A stretch of 49,373 bases of DNA, taken from contig CAYOFP010000016.1 of NCBI GenBank assembly GCA_964403505.1, forward strand, positions 1-49,373, given 5' to 3'. Position 1 is the first letter of the stretch; each line of letters starts with the position of its first letter. The notes under the pieces were generated by a model, which was not told where the DNA came from, made no database searches, and worked only from the letters and a program-made list of their open reading frames with translations. Of this stretch, positions 34,548 to 42,773 are shown piece after piece. The DNA comes from CAKSEI01 sp964403505. Its GTDB lineage: Bacteria > Bacillota > Clostridia > Oscillospirales > CAG-272. A program made the position numbers and the translations under genes.

Positions 34548-34575
34548 TTTATAGAAGAGTAACATTTTAACTCAA
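34548..34575 (-). promoter_or_regulatory. Candidate promoter of ymdB-metY-metAA
   Basis: Minus strand TTGAGT (34570-34575), 16 bases, TATAAA (34548-34553). The -35 is one half of the palindrome ACTCAAATTGAGT that also lies beside the divergent promoter. The leader is only about 60 bases, too short for a SAM riboswitch or T-box. Confidence 0.55.
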
Positions 34576-34590
34576 ATTGAGTGCTATAAT
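34570..34590 (+). promoter_or_regulatory. Extended -10 promoter and palindrome of the zinc-ribbon gene
   Basis: TGCTATAAT gives an extended -10 with a perfect TATAAT at 34585-34590. The palindrome ACTCAA-A-TTGAGT (34570-34582) covers the region just upstream and also holds the -35 of the divergent promoter. The expected start of transcription, seven bases after the -10, is the A of the ATG. Confidence 0.6.
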
Positions 34591-34596
34591 CAAAAT

Positions 34597-34797
34597 ATGA
34601 AAAGTAGATTCTTGAATTATATCAAAAAGGTAAAACAGTTTTTTAAAAGGCAGATAAACCGGGTAAGATATCATAAGACCAAGGTCTACCGCAGATGCCC
34701 GAACTGCGGTGCACATCTGTGCCTGCCGAGAAAGAAGGGCACACACACAGTGAAATGCCCGATCTGCTCGGTTCATTTTGAAATAAAGATATCATAA
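34597..34797 (+). CDS. Small zinc-ribbon protein, possibly from a leaderless mRNA
   Basis: A basic protein of 66 residues. The first ~30 residues are strongly basic (MKSRFLNYIKKVKQFFKRQINRVRYHK in part). The second half is a zinc ribbon, CPNC ... CPIC, in the pattern RRCPNCGAHLCLPRKKG-THTVKCPICSVHFEI. Similar short zinc-ribbon proteins occur in Clostridia without a known role. There is no ribosome binding site: TATAAT ends six bases before the ATG. A strong terminator follows directly, so it is a single-gene unit. Confidence 0.75.
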   Translation: MKSRFLNYIKKVKQFFKRQINRVRYHKTKVYRRCPNCGAHLCLPRKKGTHTVKCPICSVHFEIKIS

Positions 34798-34819
34798 CAC
34801 CCCTACGGGGTGTTTTTTT
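34796..34819 (+). terminator. Terminator of the zinc-ribbon gene
   Basis: AACACCCC/GGGGTGTT, 8 bp with a TAC loop, followed by a run of seven T. It overlaps the stop codon region of the gene. Confidence 0.9.
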
Positions 34820-34848
34820 ATTCTGCCGACGAGATGGCGGTGTTGCCT

Positions 34849-36150
34849 TTAATTCCTTCTCTGCCGTCTTCCCCTGTTGTATGCGTTGACAAGGATGCAC
34901 ACAGCGGCAAAGACAAAGAGCAGGACGGCGACGAGCAGTGTCCAGAAATTGAAGACGGCCTTTTTCAGCGTGCTTGTAAGTGCGATACCAACCGAACGGC
35001 TGAGCGCATTTTTTGTAACAAGAGACACCTCTCCCACACATTCATCGCCATAATACAGTGTCATTTTTCCGACGGATGCGCCGTCGGCGACAGGAGCGGT
35101 GAGATATTCATCGTATAATTCATACTCTCGTCTCACATCCTCTGTGAGGTCTGCATCGTTCGGCAGATAGATGAGCAGGTCATTCTCGGGCAGCAGCGCC
35201 ACATAATCCGCCTCGGACGATTCACGCACAGGGATCTCGCATACGATATCGGTCTTCGTCTGCACCTTCCTGTATGAATACGATTTGTATGCCCATTCAA
35301 TGAGCTTTTTTGCGTCATAAAAGGAATAGACCGTCTTATCGTTTTCCTTTTCGGGCACATCCATTACCACCGCAACGATGGTAATGCCGTCTTTTGTGGC
35401 AAGTCCCACACAGCAGTTTCCGCCCTTGACGGTAGAACCTGCGTTCAGTCCTGTCGCATACGAGAGAAAATATGTCGATACATAGGAATTGGAGACGAGG
35501 TAATTCTTATTTGCGATCGTCCGTTCTCCCGTCATGTTCGTCGGTGCCATTTCGTATTTTTCGCAGGAGCTCATCTTTATGTACTTATCCATTTTCGAGG
35601 CATAGACTGCGATCCTGCCGACATCCTTGGCAGTAGTATAAGCCTTTGAATCGTCAACACCCGTGGGATTCATGAAATGGGTGTTTTCCGTGCCGAGCGC
35701 CGCCGCTTTGTCATTCATGAGCTTAACAAAACCGTCAACGCTGTCACTCACAGCAAGAGCGAGCGCATAGGCGGCGTCGTTTCCGTTTCCAACGATGAGG
35801 CCGTAGAGCAACTGTTCGACCGTGACACACTCGCCTGCCTTGTAATTTATCTTCGTACCTCCCGTGAGAGATACTACCTCCTCGGATACGGTGATCACGG
35901 TGTCATAAGCATCGTCAAAATATTCAAGTGCAAGGATCGCCGTCATCATCTTTGCAGTAGAGGCAGGATACAGCGGTTTTTCCTCATTATTCTGATACAG
36001 CACCCTGTCCTTTTCCACGCAATAGCAATAGACAAAACGGGCGCTCGTCAGCGCAGGCGGATCGACCGCACACACATTTGCGGCGCAGGAAAAAAGCGTG
36101 ATCATCACGAAAAGTATGCATATTATGCCTTTTAACCTGCTATTCTTCAT
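34849..36150 (-). CDS. DacF-like D-Ala-D-Ala carboxypeptidase homologue with altered motifs
   Basis: A penicillin-binding-protein-5-like (S11) protein of 433 residues, with a signal peptide (about 1-29), the catalytic domain (about 35-270), a C-terminal beta domain and a membrane helix at about 400-425 with a basic tail. The nucleophile motif SxxK is intact in YPASTAKMM. The SxN motif, however, reads NGN in VGNGNDAAYAL, and the KTG motif reads NAG in TGLNAGSTVKGGNC, aligned over 13 residues with the usual GLKTGYTxxAGxC. It may be inactive or changed in substrate. It is last in ireB-ribF-dacF; its start overlaps the end of ribF. Confidence 0.9.
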   Translation of the reverse strand: MKNSRLKGIICILFVMITLFSCAANVCAVDPPALTSARFVYCYCVEKDRVLYQNNEEKPLYPASTAKMMTAILALEYFDDAYDTVITVSEEVVSLTGGTKINYKAGECVTVEQLLYGLIVGNGNDAAYALALAVSDSVDGFVKLMNDKAAALGTENTHFMNPTGVDDSKAYTTAKDVGRIAVYASKMDKYIKMSSCEKYEMAPTNMTGERTIANKNYLVSNSYVSTYFLSYATGLNAGSTVKGGNCCVGLATKDGITIVAVVMDVPEKENDKTVYSFYDAKKLIEWAYKSYSYRKVQTKTDIVCEIPVRESSEADYVALLPENDLLIYLPNDADLTEDVRREYELYDEYLTAPVADGASVGKMTLYYGDECVGEVSLVTKNALSRSVGIALTSTLKKAVFNFWTLLVAVLLFVFAAVCILVNAYNRGRRQRRN

Positions 36151-37009
36151 ACTCAAGTGCCCTTTGCACATCTTCTTTTATTTGTTTCTCTAATTCCACG
36201 GGGGAATCAAATCTTCTCTCATCTCTGATACGCCAAAGAAGCGAGACTCCTATCCTCTTACCGTATAGGTCGCCCGAAAAGCCAGGGATATAGCTCTCGA
36301 TTCTGATATCGCCGTCGTCAAATGTCGGGCGCACACCGATATTCGTGACGGCTCTGTAACTTTTGTCCCCGAGGTCTATTTCGCTTAGATAAACGCCGTT
36401 TGGCGGAAGTACCATGCCATCCTCAGGCTCGGTATTCGCCGTCGGCGAGCCGAGGCTATGTCCAACGCCCCGCCCTTTCTCCACTCTGCCGTACAAGGTA
36501 TATGGCCTCGCCAAAAGCGCCCTCGCACCCTCCATATCGCCGTTCTTTATGAGGGAACGTATATGCGTAGAACTGACGGGGATGCCATCGATCTCAAACG
36601 GCGGCATAATATCTGCGCCGATGAGCGCATCGAGGGTCTGCGCATCGCCTGCGGCGCCTGCGCCGAAGCGGTAATTATATCCGCATACGCAGGAGCGCAC
36701 CATGCACTCGTCCTTGATCATACAGACAAAGTCCTGACAGGAAAGCGCCTTAATATCGCTAAGATAATAGACAAAAGCGAAATCCGCCCCGACGGAGCGG
36801 ATGACATCCAGTCTGTCATCAAGCGTCGAGATGCACTCACCCGAACGAAAGATAACGATAACGCCGAAATCGCATCCTGCCCTCTGTGCTGCGTTCTTTG
36901 CACGCTCGAGGAGCGCACGGTGTCCGAGATGCACACCGTCGAATGTCCCGATCGCACAAACGCAGGGCGCAGGCGTTTTTTTTGTAAATCCGTAAAAATC
37001 CGCCCTCAT
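36140..37009 (-). CDS. ribF: Bifunctional riboflavin kinase / FAD synthetase
   Basis: Makes FMN and then FAD from riboflavin and ATP. It has 289 residues. The nucleotidyltransferase domain has GTFDGVHLGH (about 21-30) and SSTHIRSLI (about 147). The kinase domain has VEKGRGVGHSLGSPTAN and LPPNGVYLSEI. It overlaps the ireB stop by four bases (ATGA) and the dacF-like start by about ten, so the three genes are coupled. No FMN riboswitch lies upstream. Confidence 0.96.
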   Translation of the reverse strand: MRADFYGFTKKTPAPCVCAIGTFDGVHLGHRALLERAKNAAQRAGCDFGVIVIFRSGECISTLDDRLDVIRSVGADFAFVYYLSDIKALSCQDFVCMIKDECMVRSCVCGYNYRFGAGAAGDAQTLDALIGADIMPPFEIDGIPVSSTHIRSLIKNGDMEGARALLARPYTLYGRVEKGRGVGHSLGSPTANTEPEDGMVLPPNGVYLSEIDLGDKSYRAVTNIGVRPTFDDGDIRIESYIPGFSGDLYGKRIGVSLLWRIRDERRFDSPVELEKQIKEDVQRALEYEE

Positions 37010-37257
37010 ACTCCGAGATAATTTTTCACTAAAGCGTTGAGCAGATCGTCGCGGTCTATTTTGCGGATAATGCCTCTCGCATTTTTATAATTTGTAATAT
37101 AGGTCGGGTCTTCCGAAAGGATGTATCCGACGATCTGATTTATTGGGTTATATCCCTTTTCGATCAGCGCAGAGTAAACCTCCTCGAGCGCTTTTTTCAT
37201 CTCGAGCTCACGGGTGTCCTGGATCGAAAAGGTCAGGGTCGGTTGTTTTTGATTCAT
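37006..37257 (-). CDS. IreB-family regulatory protein (UPF0297)
   Basis: A small protein of 83 residues. ALEEVYSALIEKGYNPINQIVGYILSEDPTYITNYKNARGIIRKIDRD is the family signature. In Enterococcus IreB is a phosphorylation target of the IreK kinase and affects cephalosporin resistance. It is first in the ireB-ribF-dacF operon; elsewhere in Clostridia the family is usually next to ruvX (yqgF), which is not seen here. The ATG is preceded by AAGGAG. Confidence 0.94.
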   Translation of the reverse strand: MNQKQPTLTFSIQDTRELEMKKALEEVYSALIEKGYNPINQIVGYILSEDPTYITNYKNARGIIRKIDRDDLLNALVKNYLGV

Positions 37258-37332
37258 CTTATATCTCCTTTTTTAGCAAACGGCTACCGTGCGACGGCAA
37301 CGTTCGGCTTATGCAAAACTGTATACATATAT

Positions 37333-37361
37333 AGAATACACTAAAAATTCCGAAATTTCAA
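37333..37361 (-). promoter_or_regulatory. Sigma-A promoter of ireB-ribF-dacF
   Basis: Minus strand TTGAAA (37356-37361), 17 bases, TATTCT (37333-37338). The transcript would start about 70 bases upstream of the ireB ATG. Confidence 0.8.
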
Positions 37362-37413
37362 GCGTTTTGTTTATTTTTATAGGCTTCGGGCAAAACTATT
37401 TTCAGGTGATTTT

Positions 37414-38115
37414 ATGGATATTATAAAAGTAGCACTCTCGTCCCTTTTGTCCATCGTAGTAATTTTCGCGCTGACAAAGCTGAAGGGTGCAAAGCAGATG
37501 TCTGAGTTAAACATGTTCGATTATGTCAACGGCATTACCGTCGGCTCTATCGCCGCAGAGCTTGCGACCGAGATAGAGCAGCCGTTATATCCCTTAGTCG
37601 CAGTAGTCGTATACTGTGTCGTCGGGCTTGCGATCAGTTTTGCCGAGCGCAAAAGTCTCGGGGTGCGGCGTTTTCTCTCGGGTGCGCCGACCGTGCTTTT
37701 GCAGGGAGGAAAGATCATCCGCCCGAATTTCAAGAAATCGAAAATGGATGTCAACGAGTTTCTCGAGCGGTGCCGTGTTCTCGGGTTCTATGATATTTCC
37801 GAAATAGAGCTCGCCCTGCTCGAGCCCTCGGGTCAGCTCTCGGTACTGCCGAAGGAAGCATACCGTCCGACCGTCGTATCCGATATCGAGCCGCCGAAAA
37901 AAGAGGCGAGCGCCTGCATCGGCGTCATATACGACGGCAAGGTCGTAAAGGGAAATCTGAAATATACGGGAAGAGACGAGGAATGGCTCGAGCGTCAGGT
38001 GAGAAAACAGGGATGCAAGGTAAAGGACGTCTTCCTTGCCACCTGCGATAAAGACGGCAACGTCAGCGTCTTCCCGACAAAAAATGAAAAAACAAATTCC
38101 TTTTTCACTGTATAA
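37414..38115 (+). CDS. DUF421 (YetF-like) membrane protein
   Basis: A protein of 233 residues with three N-terminal membrane helices (about 5-22, 40-55, 62-80) and the conserved motif LNMFDYVNGITVGSIAAELATE. The cytoplasmic DUF421 domain follows with ALLEPSGQLSVLPKEAYRP. The family includes Bacillus YetF/YkjA and SpoVAF-neighbour genes; in spore formers members are linked to germination and spore envelope. The start has CAGGTG six to seven bases upstream. It is followed 42 bases later by spoIIR. Confidence 0.9.
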   Translation: MDIIKVALSSLLSIVVIFALTKLKGAKQMSELNMFDYVNGITVGSIAAELATEIEQPLYPLVAVVVYCVVGLAISFAERKSLGVRRFLSGAPTVLLQGGKIIRPNFKKSKMDVNEFLERCRVLGFYDISEIELALLEPSGQLSVLPKEAYRPTVVSDIEPPKKEASACIGVIYDGKVVKGNLKYTGRDEEWLERQVRKQGCKVKDVFLATCDKDGNVSVFPTKNEKTNSFFTV

Positions 38116-38140
38116 AGGTGCACCGTCTCCGTCAAGAATA
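38110..38140 (+). promoter_or_regulatory. Candidate sigma-F promoter of spoIIR
   Basis: GTATA (38110-38114) matches the sigma-F -35, and GTCAAGAATA (38131-38140) matches GGnnAnAnTR at all but one fixed position, with a 16-base spacer. In Bacillus spoIIR is a sigma-F gene, which makes this plausible; it overlaps the DUF421 stop codon. Confidence 0.4.
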
Positions 38141-38157
38141 TGTGTGAGGCGATAAAA

Positions 38158-38751
38158 ATGAAACGAAAAATTCTTGCATTGGCGCTTATCTGCGTACTTA
38201 TGGCAGCGGTGGCGGTCATGCCGCGGGCAGAGGACTTTGATATCTACGAAAAGACGGTGCGGCTCCACGTGATCGCAAACTCCGACAGCGAGGGCGATCA
38301 GAGCGAAAAATTAGCGGTGCGCGACAGCGTACTCTGCTATCTGGCAGACAAATTAGAGGATACCACCTCACGGGAAGATGCGATCGAAATAATCAACGCA
38401 AATCTATCCGAAATAGAAAAAACGGCGAACGAGCGACTCATATCCGAGGGCAGCGAACACCGTGCAAGCGTAGTTTTATGCGAAGAAAAATACCCGAGAA
38501 AGCAATACGAGAGTGTCACCCTGCCGGCAGGAGAATACCTCTCGTTACAGATAAAGATCGGGCAAAGCGAGGGCAAAAACTGGTGGTGCGTGCTCTTCCC
38601 GACGATATGCACCTCCGCCGCAGAGCCGCAGGACAAAATGACCCAGGCAGGCTTCACAACAAATCAGATCCGCCTGATCACAGAGAACAACAAACCAAAA
38701 TACAAACTAAGATTCAAATTAGTCGAAATACTCGAGGATATATTTAATTAA
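38158..38751 (+). CDS. spoIIR: Stage II sporulation protein R
   Basis: Forespore-made signal protein that triggers SpoIIGA to activate sigma-E in the mother cell. It has 197 residues. An N-terminal membrane or signal helix (about 5-24) is followed by VRLHVIANSDSEGDQSEKLAVRD and GKNWWCVLFPTICTS, both family signatures. The ATG at 38158 follows GAGG by eight bases; an upstream ATG at 38140 has no binding site. It ends in a repeat hairpin that can act as terminator. Confidence 0.95.
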   Translation: MKRKILALALICVLMAAVAVMPRAEDFDIYEKTVRLHVIANSDSEGDQSEKLAVRDSVLCYLADKLEDTTSREDAIEIINANLSEIEKTANERLISEGSEHRASVVLCEEKYPRKQYESVTLPAGEYLSLQIKIGQSEGKNWWCVLFPTICTSAAEPQDKMTQAGFTTNQIRLITENNKPKYKLRFKLVEILEDIFN

Positions 38752-38768
38752 TAACGGCAGAGATGTTA

Positions 38769-38972
38769 TGTGGGGAAACTTTTTAGACAAAAAGTTTCCC
38801 CACACCCCTTCAAAAACTTTTGATGGGGATATTTATATGCGATAGAGATAAAACGGTATCTGAACGATACCGTTTTTTAATGCAATTATATCTCTGTCGG
38901 CAATAATCTTCTCCCAATAGGGGTTTTTGAAAGGGATGAGGGGAGAACTTTTTCCTAAAAAGTTCTCCCCTC
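38769..38972. repeat. Composite intergenic repeat, copy 3 (A-B-A)
   Basis: Between the convergent ends of spoIIR and the HTH gene. Hairpin A (38769-38804, a perfect 16-bp stem TGTGGGGAAACTTTTT), unit B (38840-38899, left arm CGATAGAGATAAAACGGTATC, right arm interrupted by an extra ~14 bases) and hairpin A (38938-38972, a perfect 16-bp stem GAGGGGAGAACTTTTT). Units C and D are absent. Both outer hairpins are placed as terminators for the two converging genes. Confidence 0.85.
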
Positions 38973-38979
38973 AAAACCC

Positions 38980-39459
38980 TCAATCCTTCACATGGTTTTT
39001 GGCCCAAAATTTCAGGCTTTGGATATTTGATGACATTCTCTCCAGGTTTTCCATAATTCTATAGAACTCATCCTTTTCGAGGCAGTCTATTTCCCCGTCC
39101 TGCGCGAGTATCGTCAGACGCTTCTCGGTCTGCTCAAATTCACGGATCGAACCGAGCAGAGCGCAAGTCAGCTCACACAGATTATCACTCGAATTCAGCG
39201 ACGGCACGATATTCTTTCCGAGGCGGCACATACCGCTGCAATAATCGTAGCAGAGAGCCGGGTCCTCGTATGCACACGAAAGAGAATAGATCTCCTCGGG
39301 CAGGGCCGGAGCGTCGCCGCGCTCTATTCTGCCGAGGCGCTCGCTCGATATCGGAATGACGTCATCCCTCGCCGCGGCGATCCGCTCGAGCTTTCTTTCG
39401 GCATCATTCATGCTCATGTCCGCCCTCTCTCTGGCGGCGCGAATTATACTTTCCTTCAT
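38980..39459 (-). CDS. Helix-turn-helix (XRE-like) protein
   Basis: A protein of 159 residues. The N-terminal part has an XRE-like helix-turn-helix (ARERADMSMNDAERKLERIA ... ISSERLGRIERGD) and continues with PEEIYSLSCAYEDPALCYDYCSGMCRLG, a Cys-rich pattern (CYDYCSGMC) common in a Clostridia family. The C-terminal half is helical and likely coiled. It starts 18 bases after the surface-protein stop and is probably cotranscribed with it. DNA binding is likely; the target is unknown. Confidence 0.75.
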   Translation of the reverse strand: MKESIIRAARERADMSMNDAERKLERIAAARDDVIPISSERLGRIERGDAPALPEEIYSLSCAYEDPALCYDYCSGMCRLGKNIVPSLNSSDNLCELTCALLGSIREFEQTEKRLTILAQDGEIDCLEKDEFYRIMENLERMSSNIQSLKFWAKNHVKD

Positions 39460-39477
39460 TTCATCTACTCTTTTTAT

Positions 39478-42225
39478 TTATTTGTTATTATATGCGCACC
39501 ATCTGCTGAGGATCGAGCTGATCTCGGCACGTGTCGCACCGTCCTTCGGCATGAATTTCGTCGCAGTCTTTCCCGAGATGAGTCCGCAGTCGTGCATGAT
39601 CTTCACCGCATCCTGTGCATATGAAGAAACATCTCCCTCATCGTCAAACGGCTCTGCGCCCGTCTCTGATTCGAGCGACAGCTTCGCATAAGACGCATAC
39701 CTGATCAGCATAGTGCACATCTGCTCACGTGTGATGGGGGCATCCGGGGAGAATGTCGTTTTCGACGTGCCGGATGTGATACCGGCTTTATTCGCCCATA
39801 CGACTGCGCCCGTGTACCACGCTCCGCGTTTCACATCGGAAAATCCGCTCTCGGTGTTATTATCCGTCTGTGCGCCGTAGAGCCTCGACAGCACGGAAAC
39901 GAACATTGCACGCGTCATCTTCGTATTCGGCTCAAATGTATGCGGCGTCACGCCTGAGAAAAGTCCGCTCTCATATGCGTATCTGACAGATGTCTCATAC
40001 CATGCGTTCGTCTTTACGTCGATAAACGGATTCGACCACGACGAGCAGGTGACCGTTTCGCCCTTGATAGTGCCGCGATAACACTCATCTTCATCTCTTA
40101 TTACAAATACTGGCTGAAAACTGCTGCCGATCATGTCCTCGGGAAGTATGAACGTCGATCCGCTCTTGTAAAGTTTGCCACCGCACATCCATTTGAGATC
40201 ATATTTATAATTATTTTTATTTATACCCTCGATGCGGCTTATGTCCATCTCGACGGTGCTTCCGTACTTGGTATTATCGCATTTAATATCTATTTTTCCG
40301 CTGACGGTATGCTTTTGGACAACAGCGCTGACCGACATACTGCCGGTGTAGTCACCGCGCCCCGTGACGGTCAGGGTCAGGGTCTTGCCTATCATATTCT
40401 TATTCAGATAACACGTCTCTTTACTGCTTACCGTCTCTCCGCCGCACTTCCATTCGTAATCTACGCTCAGTTTTTTGTTCGTAAGCTGCGCACTCACCGT
40501 CCTGTCATACTCGACAGTGCCGGAGATCGTCACCTTTCCGTCGATCTTGAGCTTCTGAGGCTTTACCGACGCCGAACGCAGAGACCCGTTAAAGCGTCCG
40601 CTCGCCCAAAGGACGCAATATATCTCATGGCCGTAGTCGCTCTCGCTCATCACATACGGCGATCCAGTATAGATCTCGCTTCCGTCCCTATACCATATTA
40701 CTTTGTATGTCACATCCTGAGGGTAAACATCCTTCACATTCGGCGTAAGGGAACGGCCGATGCGCAGTTCGCCATTTATGGTGACATTTCCGCTGATAGC
40801 AGGGTATGTATTCGTCACGCGCACGCCGTTTATCTCGGGATATCCCGATCCTTTTTTCCAAATGGACGTGCCGAGGGAGGTATACGCCGCCTTCAGGTCG
40901 GACGAAGAAAGTGCGTTTGCCGTACCGGTCCCGTGTCCGATGCCCTTTGAGGCAGTGCCCGAGAGATAGTAGCAGTTATTGCACACGGTCTTGCTCACTT
41001 TGGAAAGACCCGATGAGTATGAAACGTTTGCGCCGGTATATGTATATCCGACCGCTCCGCCCACACTGCTCGCCGAGGAAAGCGTGCCTGCCGAATAACC
41101 CTTTGTCACCGTGGCATAGCATGTGCCGTATTCAGAATTGGCACAGTTATAAGCGACAAGTCCGCCGACATATTTACTCGCACGCACCGTTCCGAGATTA
41201 TATACATTTGATACAGTACACTTTGCCGAGGCGGCTGTCGTCATGGTCTCGGACTGGTTTCTTGAAACGACACCGCCCGCATCTACGCCCGAGCTCGTGA
41301 CTGCGCCCGAATTGAAGCAGGAATCGACCGTCGCCTCTGCGATATTGTAGGTAGTAGCGTCGTTGACCGCACATACGCCGCCGCAGGCAGAGTCACTTGC
41401 CGTAACCGAGCCTGTATTAGAGCAAAGGGACAGTTTCGCATATGCCTTTGCCTTAGAATTTGAGCGGACTGTCTGAGCCTGATTCGTGCCGCACACGCCG
41501 CCGACGACCATCTCGCCGCTGACCTCGCCGACATTTGCGCAATTTGTGATATTGGCAGTCGCCGATGCGCTCTTTGGGGAGGTTGAGCTGACATAGGATA
41601 TGTTTGCGCCGCAGATACCGCCGACATACTTTGAATAACCCTTGATCTTGCCTGAGTTTGTGCAGTTCGTCACGTTACTTTCGACCGTGCCGCTCTCGGT
41701 AACGACCTTTGCGCAGCCGCAGATACCACCGACATATTTTCCCGTGCCTGTGACATTACATTCATTTCTCAGGCCCGAGAGCTCGACAGATTCCTTAGCG
41801 TTTGAATTTTTATACGATGCGCCGCAGATACCGCCGACGTACTCTCCGCCCGAGACGGAACCCTGCACCGTCAAGTTCTTTATCACGCCGCAGTTAAAGC
41901 CGAAAAGACCCTGATAACTCGCTGTGGTATTGATATAAAGTCCGCGTACAACATGATTATTGCCGTCAAAGACGCCGGTAAAGGCTTTTCCGCTCGTCCC
42001 GATGGGAACCCACGCGCCGTAATATGTACCGCCGAGAGCGATATCGTTCATGAGTATGTACTTTCCCGACAGATTGTTTTTGACATTGACAAGGTCTGCG
42101 CGGGTATAGATCGGTGTATAACCCGCAGGCACCTTGATCTGCGAATACACAGAGGCAAACGCCGTCGGTGCAAGCGAGAAGACAAGCGCCACTGTGCATA
42201 ACAATGCGATGATTCTTTTTTTCAT
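39478..42225 (-). CDS. GLUG-repeat surface protein with three SLH domains
   Basis: An exported protein of 915 residues. The signal peptide (1-24) ends in AFA. Residues ~30-430 hold GLUG-type repeats, recognisable by the recurring YVGGICG and VGGVCGTNQ turns separated by about 40-60 residues, giving a beta-helix. Residues ~470-720 are beta domains with an alternating IWYRDGSEIYTGSPYVM / DYEWKCGGETVSSKETC pattern. The C-terminal ~180 residues are three S-layer homology domains (NPFIDVKTNAWY, GFSDVKRGAWYTGAVVWANK, AEPFDDEGDVSSYAQDAVK) that bind cell-wall polymers. It is a likely S-layer or adhesin protein. Confidence 0.9.
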   Translation of the reverse strand: MKKRIIALLCTVALVFSLAPTAFASVYSQIKVPAGYTPIYTRADLVNVKNNLSGKYILMNDIALGGTYYGAWVPIGTSGKAFTGVFDGNNHVVRGLYINTTASYQGLFGFNCGVIKNLTVQGSVSGGEYVGGICGASYKNSNAKESVELSGLRNECNVTGTGKYVGGICGCAKVVTESGTVESNVTNCTNSGKIKGYSKYVGGICGANISYVSSTSPKSASATANITNCANVGEVSGEMVVGGVCGTNQAQTVRSNSKAKAYAKLSLCSNTGSVTASDSACGGVCAVNDATTYNIAEATVDSCFNSGAVTSSGVDAGGVVSRNQSETMTTAASAKCTVSNVYNLGTVRASKYVGGLVAYNCANSEYGTCYATVTKGYSAGTLSSASSVGGAVGYTYTGANVSYSSGLSKVSKTVCNNCYYLSGTASKGIGHGTGTANALSSSDLKAAYTSLGTSIWKKGSGYPEINGVRVTNTYPAISGNVTINGELRIGRSLTPNVKDVYPQDVTYKVIWYRDGSEIYTGSPYVMSESDYGHEIYCVLWASGRFNGSLRSASVKPQKLKIDGKVTISGTVEYDRTVSAQLTNKKLSVDYEWKCGGETVSSKETCYLNKNMIGKTLTLTVTGRGDYTGSMSVSAVVQKHTVSGKIDIKCDNTKYGSTVEMDISRIEGINKNNYKYDLKWMCGGKLYKSGSTFILPEDMIGSSFQPVFVIRDEDECYRGTIKGETVTCSSWSNPFIDVKTNAWYETSVRYAYESGLFSGVTPHTFEPNTKMTRAMFVSVLSRLYGAQTDNNTESGFSDVKRGAWYTGAVVWANKAGITSGTSKTTFSPDAPITREQMCTMLIRYASYAKLSLESETGAEPFDDEGDVSSYAQDAVKIMHDCGLISGKTATKFMPKDGATRAEISSILSRWCAYNNK

Positions 42226-42256
42226 TTTTTCCTCCGGAATCTATTTATTCAGATAT

Positions 42257-42285
42257 ATTGTATCATACATATATTTATTTTACAA
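42257..42285 (-). promoter_or_regulatory. Promoter of the SLH surface protein
   Basis: Minus strand TTGTAA (42280-42285), 17 bases, TACAAT (42257-42262) with TG one base before the -10. It lies about 30 bases before the ribosome binding site. Confidence 0.7.
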
Positions 42286-42317
42286 TAAATTTTTTTATTT
42301 ATCGTATGACAGGAAAA

Positions 42318-42360
42318 CAACAAAACGGCGACCTTTCCGCTTTTTGACGGAAAAATCGCC
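42318..42360 (-). terminator. Terminator of the zinc-ribbon (CxxC) gene
   Basis: On the minus strand GGCGATTTTTCCG and CGGAAAGGTCGCC form a stem with a loop of about eight bases (42327-42360), followed by GTTTTGTTG. It lies about 25 bases after the stop. Confidence 0.6.
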
Positions 42361-42384
42361 ATCTCATTTGCCTTTGTTTAGATC

Positions 42385-42666
42385 TTAACCTCTCTGATTC
42401 CTGATCTCTTCAAAGCAAGCGCTGCAGTATATGGGTCGGTCGTCCGTGGGCTTAAAAGGTACCTTTGCCTCGCTGCCGCACTTAGAGCATACACCGACAA
42501 AGAATTCTCTCGGCTGTCTGCCTGCATTCTTTCTTGCAATGCGGCATTCCTTGCATCTTTTAGGCTCGTTCTGATACTCTTTCTCAGCATAGAATTCCTG
42601 TTCCCCGGCAGTGAATACGAATTCATTGCCGCAGTCAACGCATACTAATGTCTTGTCTTCGAACAT
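42385..42666 (-). CDS. CxxC-x17-CxxC zinc-ribbon protein
   Basis: A protein of 93 residues with two metal sites. The first is CVDC at 9-12 with CKEC at about 38; the second is CSKC, then exactly 17 residues, then CSAC, which is the TIGR04272-type CxxC-x17-CxxC pattern. The linker contains KNAGRQPREFF. Such proteins are common in Clostridia and probably bind nucleic acid or protein; no function is known. It lies in the same direction as the sigma factor, 107 bases downstream. Confidence 0.85.
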   Translation of the reverse strand: MFEDKTLVCVDCGNEFVFTAGEQEFYAEKEYQNEPKRCKECRIARKNAGRQPREFFVGVCSKCGSEAKVPFKPTDDRPIYCSACFEEIRNQRG

Positions 42667-42773
42667 TTTGTTTCCTCTCTTAGTTGATATTTTTTTGCCT
42701 CAGAACGTAAGCGGCAGTATAAATTCCGCTTCCGCTTTTATCTTATAATGCTTGCTCATGCGCCGGGGCATTT

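Noticed and set aside
37258..37332. An FMN riboswitch in front of the ribF operon.
   Set aside because: The leader is about 70 bases and shows none of the conserved FMN riboswitch blocks.
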